Assembly (NCBI RefSeq): GCF_003144115.1
Contig: NW_020311998.1
Coordinates: 880,581-944,580 of the forward strand
Length of the DNA: 64,000 nt
Direction: 5' to 3'
Source of the DNA: Tilletiopsis washingtonensis
Taxonomy: Eukaryota > Basidiomycota > Exobasidiomycetes > Entylomatales
This document shows, in pieces, positions 23,301-35,226 of the stretch. The position numbers and the translations under genes are program-made. The stretch's first letter is position 1. Every line of letters starts with the position of its first letter. The notes under the pieces were generated by a model. It did no database searches, was not told the origin of the DNA, and saw only the letters and a list, made by a program, of their open reading frames with translations.

Positions 23301-26300
23301 TGCTCCGAGTCCGAGCTGGTACGCTGAGGCAGATCAGCTGGCAAGCTGGCGCTCGACGGGCTATGCATGCTTGTCGCCGGTCCGCTGGCAGCTCCGCTCG
23401 TGCTCGCCGTCGCGGTCGTCCGGACGCTTCCGGCCGCGTGGGACAGAAACGAGGCGGCATCGTCTTCGGCACTCTCGCGCATCGAGTTGACCTTGTCGGC
23501 GAAGGCCACGTCGCGCTCCATGCGAGCCTGGTTCTCGTCGCCGCCGGCGCGCCAGATGCTGTTCAGGCGCACTTCGATGGGGTCGTCCTGCGCCTCGATG
23601 ACGAAGATGCGCACGTTCACGGAGATCTTCGGCAGATGCTTCGGGTCCTCGGGCACAGGAAAGATGACCGACTCCTTGGAGCCCTTGACGAACTGCGCGA
23701 CCAGCTGCTTGGTTGTCTTGAACGCCACGGCAGCATTGTCGATGATCGGATGCACCGGATAGCCGAAGGGGATGCGCATGCGCAGGCCATCGCCGTTCAC
23801 CGCCACTTCGAGCTTGCGTCCGGTGTGCCGGTCGGGCAGGTGCACCTGAAACTTCCAGTCGCGGAAGCGGACGGCCTCCTCCCACAGGCCCTTGGACGGC
23901 CGCTGCGGGGTCTCGACAGCGGCCATGACCTGCTCCAGAGCGAGCGACAGATTGTCGCGGTCGACTAGGCGCAGGTCGAGGCGCCTGAGCTGCATAAAGA
24001 GGTTGACCTCGCTCGGCAGACGGATGCTCATGTGGATCTCTTGCACGTCGATGGCGACGCTGAAGGACGGCCGGTACGCTGTCGGCGGGGAGGGCTCTGC
24101 CGCCTTGCCCTCATGTTCCCGCTCTGCCGGCTCGCGACGCTGCGGCACGAGGCCCTTGAGGGCAGCGAGCGCGTTCAGGATGCAGTACGTGTGCAGTAGC
24201 TCGATCTTCAGGGCGAGCAGCGGCGTGCCCTCCGACGTGACCGTGATCTCATCAGCGCGCTTGCCGACTTTGCCGCTCACGGCGCCAGGCGGTCGCAAGA
24301 AGGCCTTGGTGGCCGAGAAGGGCATCCAGAAGATGAAGTTGGAGCGGTCTTGCTGCCGGAACTTGGTGTGCGTCGGCTTCTTCTTCGTCTGCTGAGGCCG
24401 CGTCTTCTGGAACTCCCACACGGCCGGCGCGAAGATCGAGGGCGACGCCATGAGTGCCGCAGTAGCCTCAGACGAGGACTCCCTGTGCATGCCGCGCCGC
24501 GTCCGCCCGGTGCCTCCGTCCATGTGCTGCTGCAGCGCCTGCTCTGCATCGAGGATAGGGAACAGGCCGATCTCGAAGAGGCTGAGCTTTGCCGCCGCCG
24601 CCTTGCTGTGCCGCGAAGCGAGGGCATGTGCACTGAGCATGAGCTCTTCCGGCAGCTCGAGCGCCGTACGCGAGCCCCAGCCAGCGCTGATGTCGGGCGC
24701 ACGCCGCGCATCGTACTTCGTCGAGACCGCCTCAAAGACCACACGCTTGGCCTCAAAGCCCACGCCGCGCGACATGTGCGGGTCGCAGTTGACATCGCTG
24801 CCGCCGACGTGCATGATGATCGCGCCGACGGACGCGTACAGGCTGCAGTCGGTGGCCGGGACCCTGTCGATCAGCGGCTTGACGGCGGGCGCTGGCGATG
24901 CGGCAGAATCGGACGACTGCAGCGCTGTGCCAGCGGTGCGAAGCCGGCTAGCCAGGGCTGCCGCGTCGGACAGCACCCGCACGAGGCCTCGAGTCGCGCC
25001 GAGAGCAGCAGGGTGCCACATGTCGATGTCGAGCTCCTGCAGAGACACGACCACGTCTGCGGCGGCCCTTTTCGGAGCCAGCTCCACCGTGTCCATGCAG
25101 TCCTGAAACCCCGGCACGTGGCCGTTGATCTTCGACTCGATGGCGCTGACGAGCAGCAAGTGATGGCGCGTCATGCCCAAGCGCGGCAGGTGGCGGCCAG
25201 CCGTCGGCGTGTCGTTGCGTCGCCGAGACGAGTTGTCATCGCCCGTCACGGCAAAGAACGCCTCGATGGGCTCACAGGCCACCCGTGCGTCGAACGTGTA
25301 GCGCAGATTGGCTTCAGGCGGCCCGCTGATCGCTCGTGGCGTGGGGTGCTTGCCGCGGCGGTCCCTCGCCGACGCAGCCGCACGTCGGTCAGACGCCGAG
25401 GAGTTCGGACGCGCGTGCAGCGGCGGCCCTCTCTCGCCACTTGCGTGAGACTGCTGCTGCAGCTCGCGCATCTGAGCCAGGGCCTCGTCCATCGTCATGC
25501 CTTCCTTCGGCGGAGCGGGCGGCGGAATTGCCTCGTGGGACGCGGCCGAGACGGTCGAGCTGGACGAGTGCATGCGCGCGAGAGGCGGCCGGAGAGTCGG
25601 CGGGCTGTCTGTCTTGTCTTTCGCGGCCCTCGAGTAGGTCTTCCAGGCGTGTCGCCGCTCATTCTCGGTCCTCCCGACGTATGCGTCTTGGTACGCGGTC
25701 TGCAGCGTGAGCGACAGTCGCGGGGCATTCGCAATGAGGCTGACTTCGCCCAAGAGGGCGTCGGTGCCGGCGCGCTTCTGCGGTCCGAGATTGAGGTGGT
25801 AGGAGCAGTCGTGAACGGCAGCGCCCAAGAAGAGCCGCGGCGGCTGGAACGCAGGTCCTGGCGGCTTCGGTGGACGCTCATCCTGCAGGCCGACCTTGGC
25901 ACGCGCGCTTTTCCGCTCTGCAAGCAGGGCCGCCAGAGTGGTGCCCAGCGCTGCTGCGTGCTGCAGGCTCGTCTCGCCATGCACCTGCCGCACCGAGGCT
26001 TCGATGACGGCAACTTGCTCGTTTGGGTCACCGACAAAGTACTGCGCGGCCAGTGGCGAGTCGACCGGGCACTGAGTTGGGAGCAAGCCGAACGGTGTCC
26101 AGGTGGAGCGAGCAGAGAGCTTCGCCTCACGCAGCAGGAGCAGCTCGGACGCCAGCTCGACTGAGCGACCTTCCGTGCCGACGAGAGCCTCCAAGCTCTC
26201 CATGCCAGCCTCGAGCGTGAATGCCTGCCGATGCTCGACGTAGCGCGCGCGTGACCGAAGCGCAGCCCAACGGAAGCGGTCCTGGATGCCCTTTTTGAGG

Positions 26301-28597
26301 CCGCCGATGGCGCTGCGCGAGACTGACGGCATGTTGGTCGGCTCTGCCCGCCTACCCTTGACGCCACACGAGCCCAGCCAGTGACGATGCCGTGCGTCGG
26401 CAGCATCGCTCGTGCGGAGCGACAAGCTGAGGTGCCGCAGCGTCGCGCGGAACTGCAGCGAGCGCGGCAGCGTCTTGTCGCCCTCGCGCACCTGCTGCGT
26501 CACCGCCAGGGAAGCTGTCTGAATGTCGGACAGGAAGAGAGCGCTAGGTACGGTGATGGAGACAGAGCTGAGCGCGTACAGCATCCGTGCCGCAGGTTCA
26601 CGCCGCTGCTGTGCGAAGTGCTTCGACACCTGTGACCTCGTGCTGCAAACAGAATGAATCAGATAGGGAGCAGGCAGGCCACTCGCCAGTACGCACCCGT
26701 CCAGGCCCTTCTTCGTCGGCGCGAAGCCGTGGTGCATCGACTTGCGCTGCTCCAGCACGCTGAGAGTACGGGCGACGGCGTCCATGCCCACAGTCACTGC
26801 GGCGAGCTGCAGTCTCAAGCTCACAGTCTCGCGCGCGCCGATGGCGAGGTTGGGATCGAGCGCAATGCCGAGCTCGAACACGCTGACGTCGGGAAGCGCC
26901 AGCAGACGCGCGCCCTCAGGCACCGGTCCACGCGCTTCGCCCTTCGCCCAGCCCGTGTCGGAGGAGTAGCTGGAGCTGGGGAAGGGCTCGAGCGCCCAGT
27001 CTGCCCAGCGATCCGTCCAGCCACTCAGCGGCTGCGTCGACAGGGTAGCGATGCCAGACGCGCTGTGTGAACGCTTGAGCGTCGGCGGCTCCTGCGGAGG
27101 AGTGGCGCTGAAAGGCAGCCATTGAGCCGGCACCGCATCGATGCCTGCGCGCGAAGCATGCAGCTGCGGAGAGGACGGCGTGGCCGATGATGCACTGCGC
27201 AGCAGCGGCGACATTGTCGACCCTGAGCGGACCGGCGTCTCGGGCGGAGAGGTAGGCCGCCGCGCCATGCGGGACGAGGGACCGCGCCAGGCCTGCGGCG
27301 AAGGAGAGGATGGCCGCGACTCGGGCAGGCGGGCCTTCGGCCGCTCGCCATGCGGCGCTTCGTGGTTTGCCTCGAAGAGCTGCAACCCCTCCATGCGTAC
27401 TTGCAGGCTGGCGCGGCCCGCCGGCAGGTTGGCCTTGATGTACGTCGCAGCGCCAGCTGCGCCGGAGCCCAGGCGGCCTGGCATCTCCTTGAAGGCGGCG
27501 GAGACGCGGCCTGCAAAGCTGGCACTGCTGGCGCATCGCCGCGACGTTTCGTCTGTCGCGCCAGTCTCGCCAGTCTCTGGCTCGTCTGCGACGGCCATGC
27601 TGACCAGAAAGGTCATGCGGCCGATGCGCAAGACCGACTCGGCGTCCTGCACGAACACCTCGGCACGCTGCAGCTCGACATCGACGAACGAGGTCAGCGC
27701 TGGCAGCGCAGAGACGACGACGTACACGAGCGCTCGTGCGAGACGAAGCGACTGTATCCGCACGACCGGCAGGACGCGATACCGCAGGAAGAAGGCGAAG
27801 AGAAGTGCGCCACGCAGAGGGAGGCCATGTGCGTCCTCTGGTCGTGGTGGAGGGGCGCGGCGCGTGTCGCCGGTGTCCCTCGAGGGACTGGGCGGCGAAA
27901 CTACCGACTCTAGAGATGTGTCGCCCTCGGCATCTTCCGACATGCTCGCCAGCGCCGAGGCATCCGGCGTGCTAGCGATGAGGCGCTGCAGATGCGCCTC
28001 GGCAGCCTCGGCTCTGCGATGGGCCTCCTCCTCCATCTCTCGGCGGCGCGCCTCTGCCGCGCGTGCCTGTACTGCGTGCGCTTCTGCGCTGGTGGCAGCT
28101 TTGGCGAGTCGCACACCCACGCCCTGAATGCGAATCGTGATCCAAGCGGTCGGAGCGGCGACTGCAGGGCGCGGGTTGTCGCCGTCGGGGAGCGCCGGCT
28201 CTGCTGTGCGTGCGGTCGCCGTCTCGCTGGCGCTGCTGCCGCCTGACCGCCGGCGCCAGCCGTGGAAGACGAGATAGACGTGCTGCACACGCACCACGAG
28301 GCCGTCGTCCTCGCGTGCGCCGACCGCCGTGCCCGTGGCCGAGCGCTTGCGCACAAAGCCGTTCTGCCTCCACTCGATGCCGCGCACGCCTCGCAGGCCC
28401 GCGCGCCGCACGCGCAGGCGGCCACGGAAGAGAAGGCGTGGCAGGCGCGGCAGCACGGTGCGCAGCACGAGCGCGGCCAGCAGACACAGCACGAGTGTGA
28501 CGAGCAGCGACGAGGCGCGCGACGGCGCCGGCGGCACGACGCTCACGAGCGCGTCGGGCGCCGCGCCGTCGGCGCCGCTCGCGGACCGCCACTCCAT
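17316..28597 (-). CDS. FMP27: Bridge-like lipid transfer protein, FMP27/BLTP2 family
   Basis: A giant RBG-fold protein thought to form a hydrophobic groove carrying lipids between ER and plasma membrane. Exons: 28597-26697, 26642-22496, 22441-22373, 22318-21824, 21770-19785, 19731-19063, 19007-17316, all in phase, giving 3652 residues (yeast Fmp27 is about 2,600). The N-terminal anchor helix is at about 29-49 (SSLLVTLVLCLLAALVL), then GLRGVRGIEWR. Family blocks: FWDKLPLVVHGRFGIQF, KGSRDPYSILGHGSGWVMCW, GVRWGIGIKCE, NFYFTPLAWENFWAWMRLF, DFDRVVPHTDASVRYDKFN, VDQFDFKLHPMRLQLE (about 3140) and RTWAYVDLANHFKRDIIRAA. Large Ser/Arg-rich insertions explain the size; the tail (about 3400-3652) is disordered. 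An ATG at 28750 is in frame and could add 51 residues, but these read like leader. The 54-nt intron at 26643-26696 keeps the frame whether spliced or not. Confidence 0.93.
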
Positions 28598-29887
28598 GGT
28601 GCCGGCGGAGAGCGCGAACTTGGCAGCAGGGGCCGTGCGCCGTAGTGGCGCTGAGAGCGCGCGAGTGAGAAAGCGTGCGGGACGAGGAGGCGGATGTGGG
28701 AGAGGTGAGCAGGGTCGCGCGGCCGAGCCGATGCCGCCAGCCGCTGCCACGGCACCACCTTACGCGCCTCGCTGCGGGACTCGGGCGCGGCTCGCTCCAT
28801 CCGGGGCAGCCCCTCACGCGCCTCCGCTCGCTCGCTCGCCAACAGCCACTCGGCGCAGCGTCTGCATCAGTGCTCAGCTTGTCTCGGACGTACGAACCCG
28901 CGCTGCACACCTCGCACCGCCGCAGCGTCTTGATGCAGCATTGAAGCGCAGCACGTGACGCGGAGCAGGTGTGGCTGGACGTGCGCGGCGGCCGCGCGCG
29001 GTGTGGAGGCCGCCGCCGCCGCGGCTGCGAGGAGCCGAGCTCTTGCTGCGTTTGCACCTGCGTCAGCCGTCTGCTCGTCGACGAGGTGCGAGGACGGCCC
29101 AGAGGGCTCGCAGGGCAGCTGGAGTCGCTCGCGGCGCTTTGCTCTGGTGATTGAGCTCCTGCTGCTGTCACGCATGACACGCTCTGCAGAGGTCAACTGT
29201 TGCCGCGCTTGTGCCTCGGAGCCGGGCGTCATGCTCGCGATGGACGGGAGGGGCGGCCAGAGCGGCGCTCCCACGGCACCCTGCAGATGCTGGCTCCGGA
29301 TCAGCCGGAGGCCGGCAGCGTCCGAGCGTCTGCCCTTTGCTGTCGTCGCCCGCGCGCCGGCTGCTGCGAGGTGCTGCAGATCTCACACGACATGCAATGC
29401 GCTGCTTGTGCCGAGGGTCCCGGAGGTTGGCTGCATGTGGACGGCGGCAGCAGCAGAGGGCAGGTTCAGCGCTGCCGAGGTCTCTCTTCGGCCTCTCGTC
29501 TCGGCAGAGCGGCAGAAGATACGGCTGCGGCGGCACGGCGCCGGCGCTGCCGCTGCGCCGCGGGATGTTCGCGCGTGTCTACGCCGTCCGACCTCCGCTC
29601 GCGGCGCGGCGGCTTGCGGTGCTTGGCATGCGACGTGCTGGGCGCGTCGCGGCGACGTGCTGGGCGCAGGCTGTCGGACCGCAGGCGGGTGGCGCATGCG
29701 CACAGTCTGCTGCAGCGGCGACCATGACCTGACATCGGCCGGCTCCGAAAATCTCCCCTCGGGCCCTGGCCGTCTTGTCGTCGGCGAGCGCAGCACACAC
29801 CGCCGTCAGTACCACGACGACGCCCGCACAACTCGCAGCTCGGACGCATCTCGCGCCAGCTCTTCACCCAACAAAGCCCAGCTCGCG
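28598..29887. other. Divergent intergenic region FMP27/GH16
   Basis: 1.29 kb between outward-pointing starts. GC-rich, no TATA box I can support, no RNA gene. The 5' leader of FMP27 probably covers the first 150 or more bases. Confidence 0.5.
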
Positions 29888-31274
29888 ATGCGCACCTCGG
29901 CATGGACGGCGGCGGCGGCGCTGCTGGCGCTCGCTGCGCCACCCGGCGTCGCCGCGGGCAACTGGACGCTGCGCGACGACATCTACGGCAATGGCTTCTT
30001 CAACGCCTTTACGTGGTGGGACTACGCCGACCCGACGCACGGCTATGTCAAGTGCGTGTGGCGCTGGCAGAGATCTGGCTCCGGCGAGCTGTTTGCTGAC
30101 TTCGCGCCTGCAGCTATGTGTCGAAGAGCGAGGCGCGCTCGTCCAACCTCTCCTACGTCGCCTCGAACGGTGCATTCGTCATGCGTGCAGACTCGTCGTC
30201 GATTCCGCAATTCAAGGAGTCGGGACGCAAGAGCGTGCGCCTGCACTCGGTCAACACGATGGGCGACGGCGTGCTCGTGGCGAAGATTGCGCGGATGCCG
30301 ATGGGCTGCGGGTGAGGGCGCGCGCGCGATGCATGCGGCACGCTCACTGGCTGACACGCCCATCTAGCACATGGCCGGCATTCTGGACATGTACACGCAG
30401 GAACTGGCCGTCGGGCGGCGAGATCGACATCATCGAGGGCGCCAACGACCAGGGGCCGCTGAACCTCGCCAGCCTGCACACCACGGCCGGCTGCAGCATC
30501 GCGGCGGGCAACACGTCGCGCTCGTCGGGGTGAGCGTCGCCGGGCTCGCCGGTCCGCCGCACCTTGCTGACTTCGATGCCTCAGCTTCGCGGACAAGACC
30601 GACTGCATCTCGCAGCCCGGATGCTCGGAGCGCTTCAGCCTGACGAACAGCTTCGGCAAGGACTTCAACCAGAAGTGAGGCGCACGAGCAAGCGCTGCCA
30701 CAACAGAGGCTGACCCTTGACTCAGCGGCGGTGGCTGGTATGCGATGAAGCGCGACACACGCAGCGGCGGCGAGGGCATCAGCGTGTACTTCTGGCCGTC
30801 GAACACCTCGGTCGATGCGCTCCCCGCCGCAGTGGCAGCGGCCGCCGGGTCCGCGCCGCCCTACGTGCTCACGGGCGCCAACGCCACCGCCGAGGATCTG
30901 GCCAAGTGGGGCCAGCCGGCGGCGCACTTTGACAACGGCGCCAGCTGCGACATGTCGCAGTACTTTGAGCAGCACGAGATCATCATCAACCTCAGCTTCT
31001 GCGGCGACTGGGCCGGCGAGACGTTCCAGTCGAGCGGCTGTGGGCCGCAGTCGTGCTCGAGCTTCGTGCGCAGTGAGTCGCAAAACGCGCAGCGCGGCAT
31101 CGCTTGTACTGACGGGTGCTGCCCTCAGACAACCCGTCTGCATTCGAGGATGCCCGCTGGGAGTTTGACTACGTCCGCGTCTACACCGACTCGGCCTGGC
31201 GCAAGGCCGGCGCTGGCCTCGGCTGGACAGCTGCGGGCGCTGTGCTGCTCGCCGGCCTCGCCCTTGCTCTCTAG
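29888..31274 (+). CDS. GH16 beta-glucanase, secreted, probably GPI-anchored
   Basis: A glycoside hydrolase that cuts beta-1,3(4)-glucan, acting at the cell wall or on environmental glucan. Exons: 29888-30051, 30114-30311, 30368-30529, 30585-30674, 30726-31072, 31129-31274, giving 368 residues. A signal peptide (about 1-23, AAAALLALAAPPGVAA) is followed by LRDDIYGNGFFNAFTWWDYADPTHGYVNY, usual at the start of fungal GH16 laminarinase-like enzymes. The substrate-binding TWPAFW is at about 122-127. The active site GGEIDIIEGAN has nucleophile Glu139, Asp141 and acid/base Glu144. The C-terminal half holds paired Cys and FEDARWEFDYVRVY. The last residues (WTAAGAVLLAGLALAL) form a hydrophobic end after a small-residue stretch, as in GPI signals. 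Several N-x-S/T sites are present. All introns are short and in phase. Confidence 0.92.
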
Positions 31275-31608
31275 ACTCTGCCCTGCTCTCGTGTCACCGG
31301 TCGCGCCCCGCTATTACCTGCCTGCATTGTACACACTGCCTCGACATGCAATCTCTAGACCTGCCCCTGGAGACGTAGGCTGTACCCTGGGGGGCGTGCG
31401 GCTCGGGGCTGGCGTGCGGGTGCGGTTTGGCCGGCCGAGGTTGGCCGCCTCGCCACCGCTGCTGCGGGGAAACCGCGCAGGAGGCCGGCCGGCGCTGCTC
31501 GGCCCGTGCGCCGCGCCGGCCCGAGGTGCGGGGAAGGCAGCCGCAGCAGCGCTTGCCGTCCAACCACCACGCCCTCATTTCCACGCACCCACACCACACG
31601 TACTCACC
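31275..31608. other. Intergenic, GH16 to aldolase
   Basis: 334 bases between two + strand genes, serving as the 3' end of one and the promoter of the next. The last 60 bases before 31609 are C- and A-rich (CACCACACC-like), as in many fungal leaders. No TATA box seen. Confidence 0.5.
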
Positions 31609-33038
31609 ATGGCACCACGCCCGACCGACGGAGAGGCTGCGCACGGCGAGGCCGACGCCGGCAGCAAGCTCAAGATGCTCAAGCAGCCCAAGGTGCGTGT
31701 GCCGCCGGTGCTGTGGCGAGGGCGCAGACGTGGCTGGCCGCACTGCCGCTCAGACCATGCCGCTCCAGTTCGACACGCCAGAGGAGGAGCGCGAGTACCG
31801 CAAGGAACGCCTGGCGCTTGGCTACCGCGTCTTTGGCCGCCTCGGGTGAGCATGAAGGTGTGGTACTGCCGCCTGTGTGGGGCCTGACGCGTGCTGCGCA
31901 GCTTCGAGGAGGGCGTCGCTGGCCACCTGACGTACCGGTAAGTCGCAATCGAGCACCAGCGAGCGTCTCGCCGACCTGTCTTACCCCTTTGTCTCTCAGT
32001 GACCCCATCATCACCGACGCCTTCTGGACTGCGTGCGTAGCTTGGCACGCATCGTGCGTGGGCCCAGGCTCACCTCGTCCATCTCAGCGGCTTTGGCATT
32101 CCCTTCTCGCTCACCCAGACGAGCGACCTGCTGCTCATCGGCCACGACGGCAAGGTCATCATGGGCGGCAAGCCGGGCAAGCAGCTCTACAACCAGGTGC
32201 GTGCGGAAGCGATGCACAGTGTAGACGGACAGGTGCTGACGCTGTGCCCTCAGGCCGCCTTTGCCATGTGCGTCCTAGACGTCGCCTGACGTACGCTGCA
32301 CTAGCTCAACGTCTCGCAGCCACCACGCCATCCACACCGCGCGGCCGGAGATCGATGCTGCCGCGCACTCGCACAGCATCTACGGCAAGGTGCGCTCGGC
32401 AGAACACGACCGCCAGAGCACGCGCTGACGGCTCTGCTGCAGACCTTCTCGACGCTCAAAAAGCCCGTCGAGATCACGACCCAGGACAGCTGGTGCGCGG
32501 CTTCGTCTAATGCTGATAGGTGCAATGCTGACTCGACTTGCGTCTCCGCAGCGTCTTCTACAAAAAGTGCGGCCTCTACTCGACGTTCGGCGGCGTGGCC
32601 GTCGACGACGAGGAGGGCCGGAACATCGCCAAGGCGCTCGGCGACGGCGTGGCCTGCATTCTCGCCAACCACGGCATCCTGACCGCCGGCAAGACGATCG
32701 AGGCTGCGACGCACCGGTGAGTCAACGCGCGGCGCTGCGCCTCCCGAGCGGCGCTGATGATTGTGCCGCAGCTTCATCGCGCTCGAGCGCCACTGCCAGG
32801 TCATGCTGCTCGCCGACGCCGCGTGCGCTCGCGAGGGCAACAAGGTGCGTCGCGTCGGCATCCTCCGCCAGCTCGATGCTCATCGTTCCTCTGCCCGCAG
32901 CCCACGCTCATCGATGAGGAGGACGCCGTCTTCACGCAGAAGCAGACGGGCACCGAGGAGGCCTGCTGGTTCCAGGCGCTGGCGCAGTTCGAGCTCAGCG
33001 ACTACGACGCCAAGAAGGGCCTGCCGTACGTCGGCTAA
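31609..33038 (+). CDS. Class II aldolase/adducin family protein
   Basis: A cytosolic metal-dependent aldolase-fold protein; fungal relatives include fission yeast mug14 and mostly lack a known substrate. Eleven exons: 31609-31692, 31754-31845, 31902-31937, 32000-32032, 32088-32196, 32254-32267, 32320-32389, 32443-32492, 32552-32716, 32772-32844, 32901-33038, giving 287 residues. Ten introns of 52-62 nt lie within 1.43 kb. Motifs in order: LALGYRVFGRLGFEEGVAGH (the G-NxS/H region), RDPIITDAFW, FGIPFSLTQTSDLLLIG, the metal-binding HAIHTARPEIDAAAHSHS (His139 and His141) and CILANHGI (His203). Together these suggest a complete Zn site. Exon 6 is only 14 nt. The phases close only with this splicing, which is strong support. 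It could be a sugar-phosphate aldolase or a decarboxylase; the substrate is not predictable. Confidence 0.9.
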
Positions 33039-33572
33039 AAGGCACGCCGCCTCGGCCCTGCCGTTCTCAGTGTCTCCGTGCTTCTCCGTTCGCTTGTCTG
33101 AGCCGCCACGCTCGACTGTACGCGCCCTGTACTACCTTTACGCCCCGCCAATGCGACGATTCTTCCTCATCAGCCTCGCATGAACACAGCGCACGACGCG
33201 GGAGGCGAAGACGATTGATGGGTGAGGTATGTAGGGTTACAGGTGAGGGTGGAGGCGATGCTTGAGGTTCTCTGGATGATTGGAAGCGTTGCGTATGAGA
33301 AGACAGGAGTGAGACGTGAGATCGAGCGCGATGGGGGTTGTGAGGAGACGTATCGGAGACGGCCTGAGAGAGAGGCTGATGAGGTGCACGTCTGGAGAGA
33401 GAGGCAGACGACATGTCGGATGCAGGAGAGACGGATGCGGATGGATGGGGCTGTAGTGTCATGCGGCTGGCCTGATCGATCGAGGCGAGGTCAGCCACCG
33501 GGCAACCATCGCGGCAAGAGGCCAGGCTCACCAGCACCCGAGATGCGCACTCGGGCGCCGACGGGCTCGGCG
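33039..33572. other. Convergent 3' intergenic region
   Basis: 534 bases between convergent stops. The part 33180-33480 is G/A-rich on the + strand. No gene or RNA is supported. Confidence 0.5.
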
Positions 33573-34034
33573 CTAAAGCTGTGCCGCAGTCTGCGCCGGC
33601 TCCTTCTTGTACCACTCCGCCTCGTCGCCGCAGTCGTCCGCCATCTCGTCGCGCGTCTCTTCGAGCGCCTCGGCGTGCGAGCGCAGCCCCTGCGTCCAGC
33701 TGCGCGACGCGAAAGTGAGGGCGCCCAGCCCGGCCAGGGCGACGCTGCCGACGCTCGTGAGCGCTTGAGAGAGGAGCGAGGCGCTTGCTGGCGCTGCGGC
33801 GGCGGGGGCGTCAGATGCGCCTGCTGCTCGCTCAGCCGGCTGCTCGAAGCAGCCAAGCTGGGCGGCCTCCGTGGCTGCGCTGTCGTGCGACATGGTGCGT
33901 GCGGAGAGGTGAGCTTGGGCAGCAGCGGCAGCTGGAGATGCCGAGCACGAAGCGCGGGACTGATGAGCCACGTGCACGCTGAGACGCCAGCGCGAGATGC
34001 TGCGAGCGGGTGAGGAGATGGAGGTGCGGAGCAT
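33573..34034 (-). CDS. Small single-helix protein, probably mitochondrial
   Basis: A 153-residue single-exon frame. The first 35 residues are rich in Arg and Ser with almost no acid (MLRTSISSPARSISRWRLSV), the pattern of a mitochondrial presequence. The middle is Ala-rich, one hydrophobic segment (SVGSVALAGLGALTFAS, about 105-121) could span a membrane, and the C-terminus is acidic (EALEETRDEMADDCGDEAEWY). An internal Met (MSHDSAATEAAQ, about residue 48) is an alternative start that would remove the presequence. The frame is open further upstream to 34460, but that part has no protein-like character. A TATATAT lies about 200 bases upstream. I do not recognise the family; an inner-membrane accessory protein is a guess. 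Confidence 0.55.
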   Translation of the reverse strand: MLRTSISSPARSISRWRLSVHVAHQSRASCSASPAAAAAQAHLSARTMSHDSAATEAAQLGCFEQPAERAAGASDAPAAAAPASASLLSQALTSVGSVALAGLGALTFASRSWTQGLRSHAEALEETRDEMADDCGDEAEWYKKEPAQTAAQL

Positions 34035-34234
34035 CGTTGCCAGCCGCAGATCTGCCCCCTGCGCGCTGTTCTGGAGGAGAAGGTCGAGAGAGAGAGAGCT
34101 GCGCTGAGGGCAAAAAGGCAGATCTGGGCGAACGAGGCTTGAAGCGCCTCTGCCTAGAGAGAAGGCGTCGGCTGTGAGCGCGAACTTGAGAGGTGGTGGA
34201 GAGGGAAGGAGCAGTGCGCTGCGGCGGCAGCTGC

Positions 34235-34241
34235 TATATAT
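34235..34241 (-). promoter_or_regulatory. TATATAT element
   Basis: A TATATAT in otherwise GC-rich sequence, about 200 bases upstream of the start at 34034. It could be a TATA box with a long leader. The same element also reads on the + strand but is 1.1 kb from the gene there. Confidence 0.35.
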
Positions 34242-35226
34242 CTCCGGAACCGCGCTGCCGATCGAGCTCGTCGCCACGGCGGTCGGGCATGGCAGGCACA
34301 AAGTGCTCCGTCTTCCCCGCACGCCGGGTGCCGGCTGCGGGCTCCGGCTGCCCCATGCGGAGGAGGAGAGCGGCAGCGCAGCGTCCAGCAGGCTCCCCCT
34401 CGAAGGCGCGCGGCGGTGGCCAGCGGCCAGGAACGCGGCGGCGCGAGCGCGGCGCGACATGCCCCGTCACGCCGCCGCCGCCTCGAGCTCTCGCAGCACC
34501 AGCGTGCCGCCGCCGCATCCAGAGCGCAGCACGCAGCGGCAGGTGACACGGGCAACAACGGAGAGAGTCGCAGCACCAGCGTGTAGGTAGCCACAGACAG
34601 CAGCCTCAGAGAGAGAGAGCGCCTACACGCAGCGCAGTGGCAGTGCCGCAGCAAGCGCGGAGCAGTGTGCCGTTGCGGGGTGCGGCGAGCCGGCAAGCAG
34701 CGCCTTGCGCCGAGACCAGGATGCAGCATCCTGCCTCACATCCAGAGCGCAGACAGCTCGCCCTCCGCCCTGGAAGCCGCCTCACGGCATCTGCGCTCAC
34801 AGTGCACGCAGAGCGCAGATGTGCAGCAGGGCGGTGCCCCTGGATCGCCACGAGAAGAGCACGGCGGCCGGCATGGCAGAGAGGGGCGCTTCGATGCTGC
34901 TCCTGTGCGCCGCAACCGGCCGCTTGCTCTTTGGCACCGCCGCGCGCGCGGCCGCGGGAACCGGCCATGGCGCGAGGGGCGACAGTGGTTCGGTGTGACG
35001 GCCGCTGCTCCTCTGCCGGGTGAAGTGCTCTCGGGCCCTCTTAGACAGCCGCGATGAGCCGTGTCGTCGCCGTCGCCGCAGCAACGACACCTCGCGGATC
35101 CGCAAGCGTCGTTCGCAGCAAGTGTCGAGAGCCATGCCAGACCGCGCCGCGCCAAGCAGAGCTCGAGATGCCGCACGGCGGCGGGCGGCGCGAAGGCTCG
35201 CTCGTCGGGCTCTCGCGGCGGCGCGG

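Noticed and set aside
20355-26164. Long + strand frames (439, 528 and 604 codons) opposite FMP27.
   Set aside because: Shadows of the FMP27 exons; no hydrophobic or domain pattern, while the - strand matches conserved family blocks.
28598-28750. A start for FMP27 at 28750, 51 codons upstream.
   Set aside because: In frame but Pro/Arg/Ala-rich and unlike a protein start; left as an alternative since it cannot be excluded.
33573-34460. A 295-codon version of the small mitochondrial protein.
   Set aside because: The extra 142 residues lie across the TATATAT element and have random composition.
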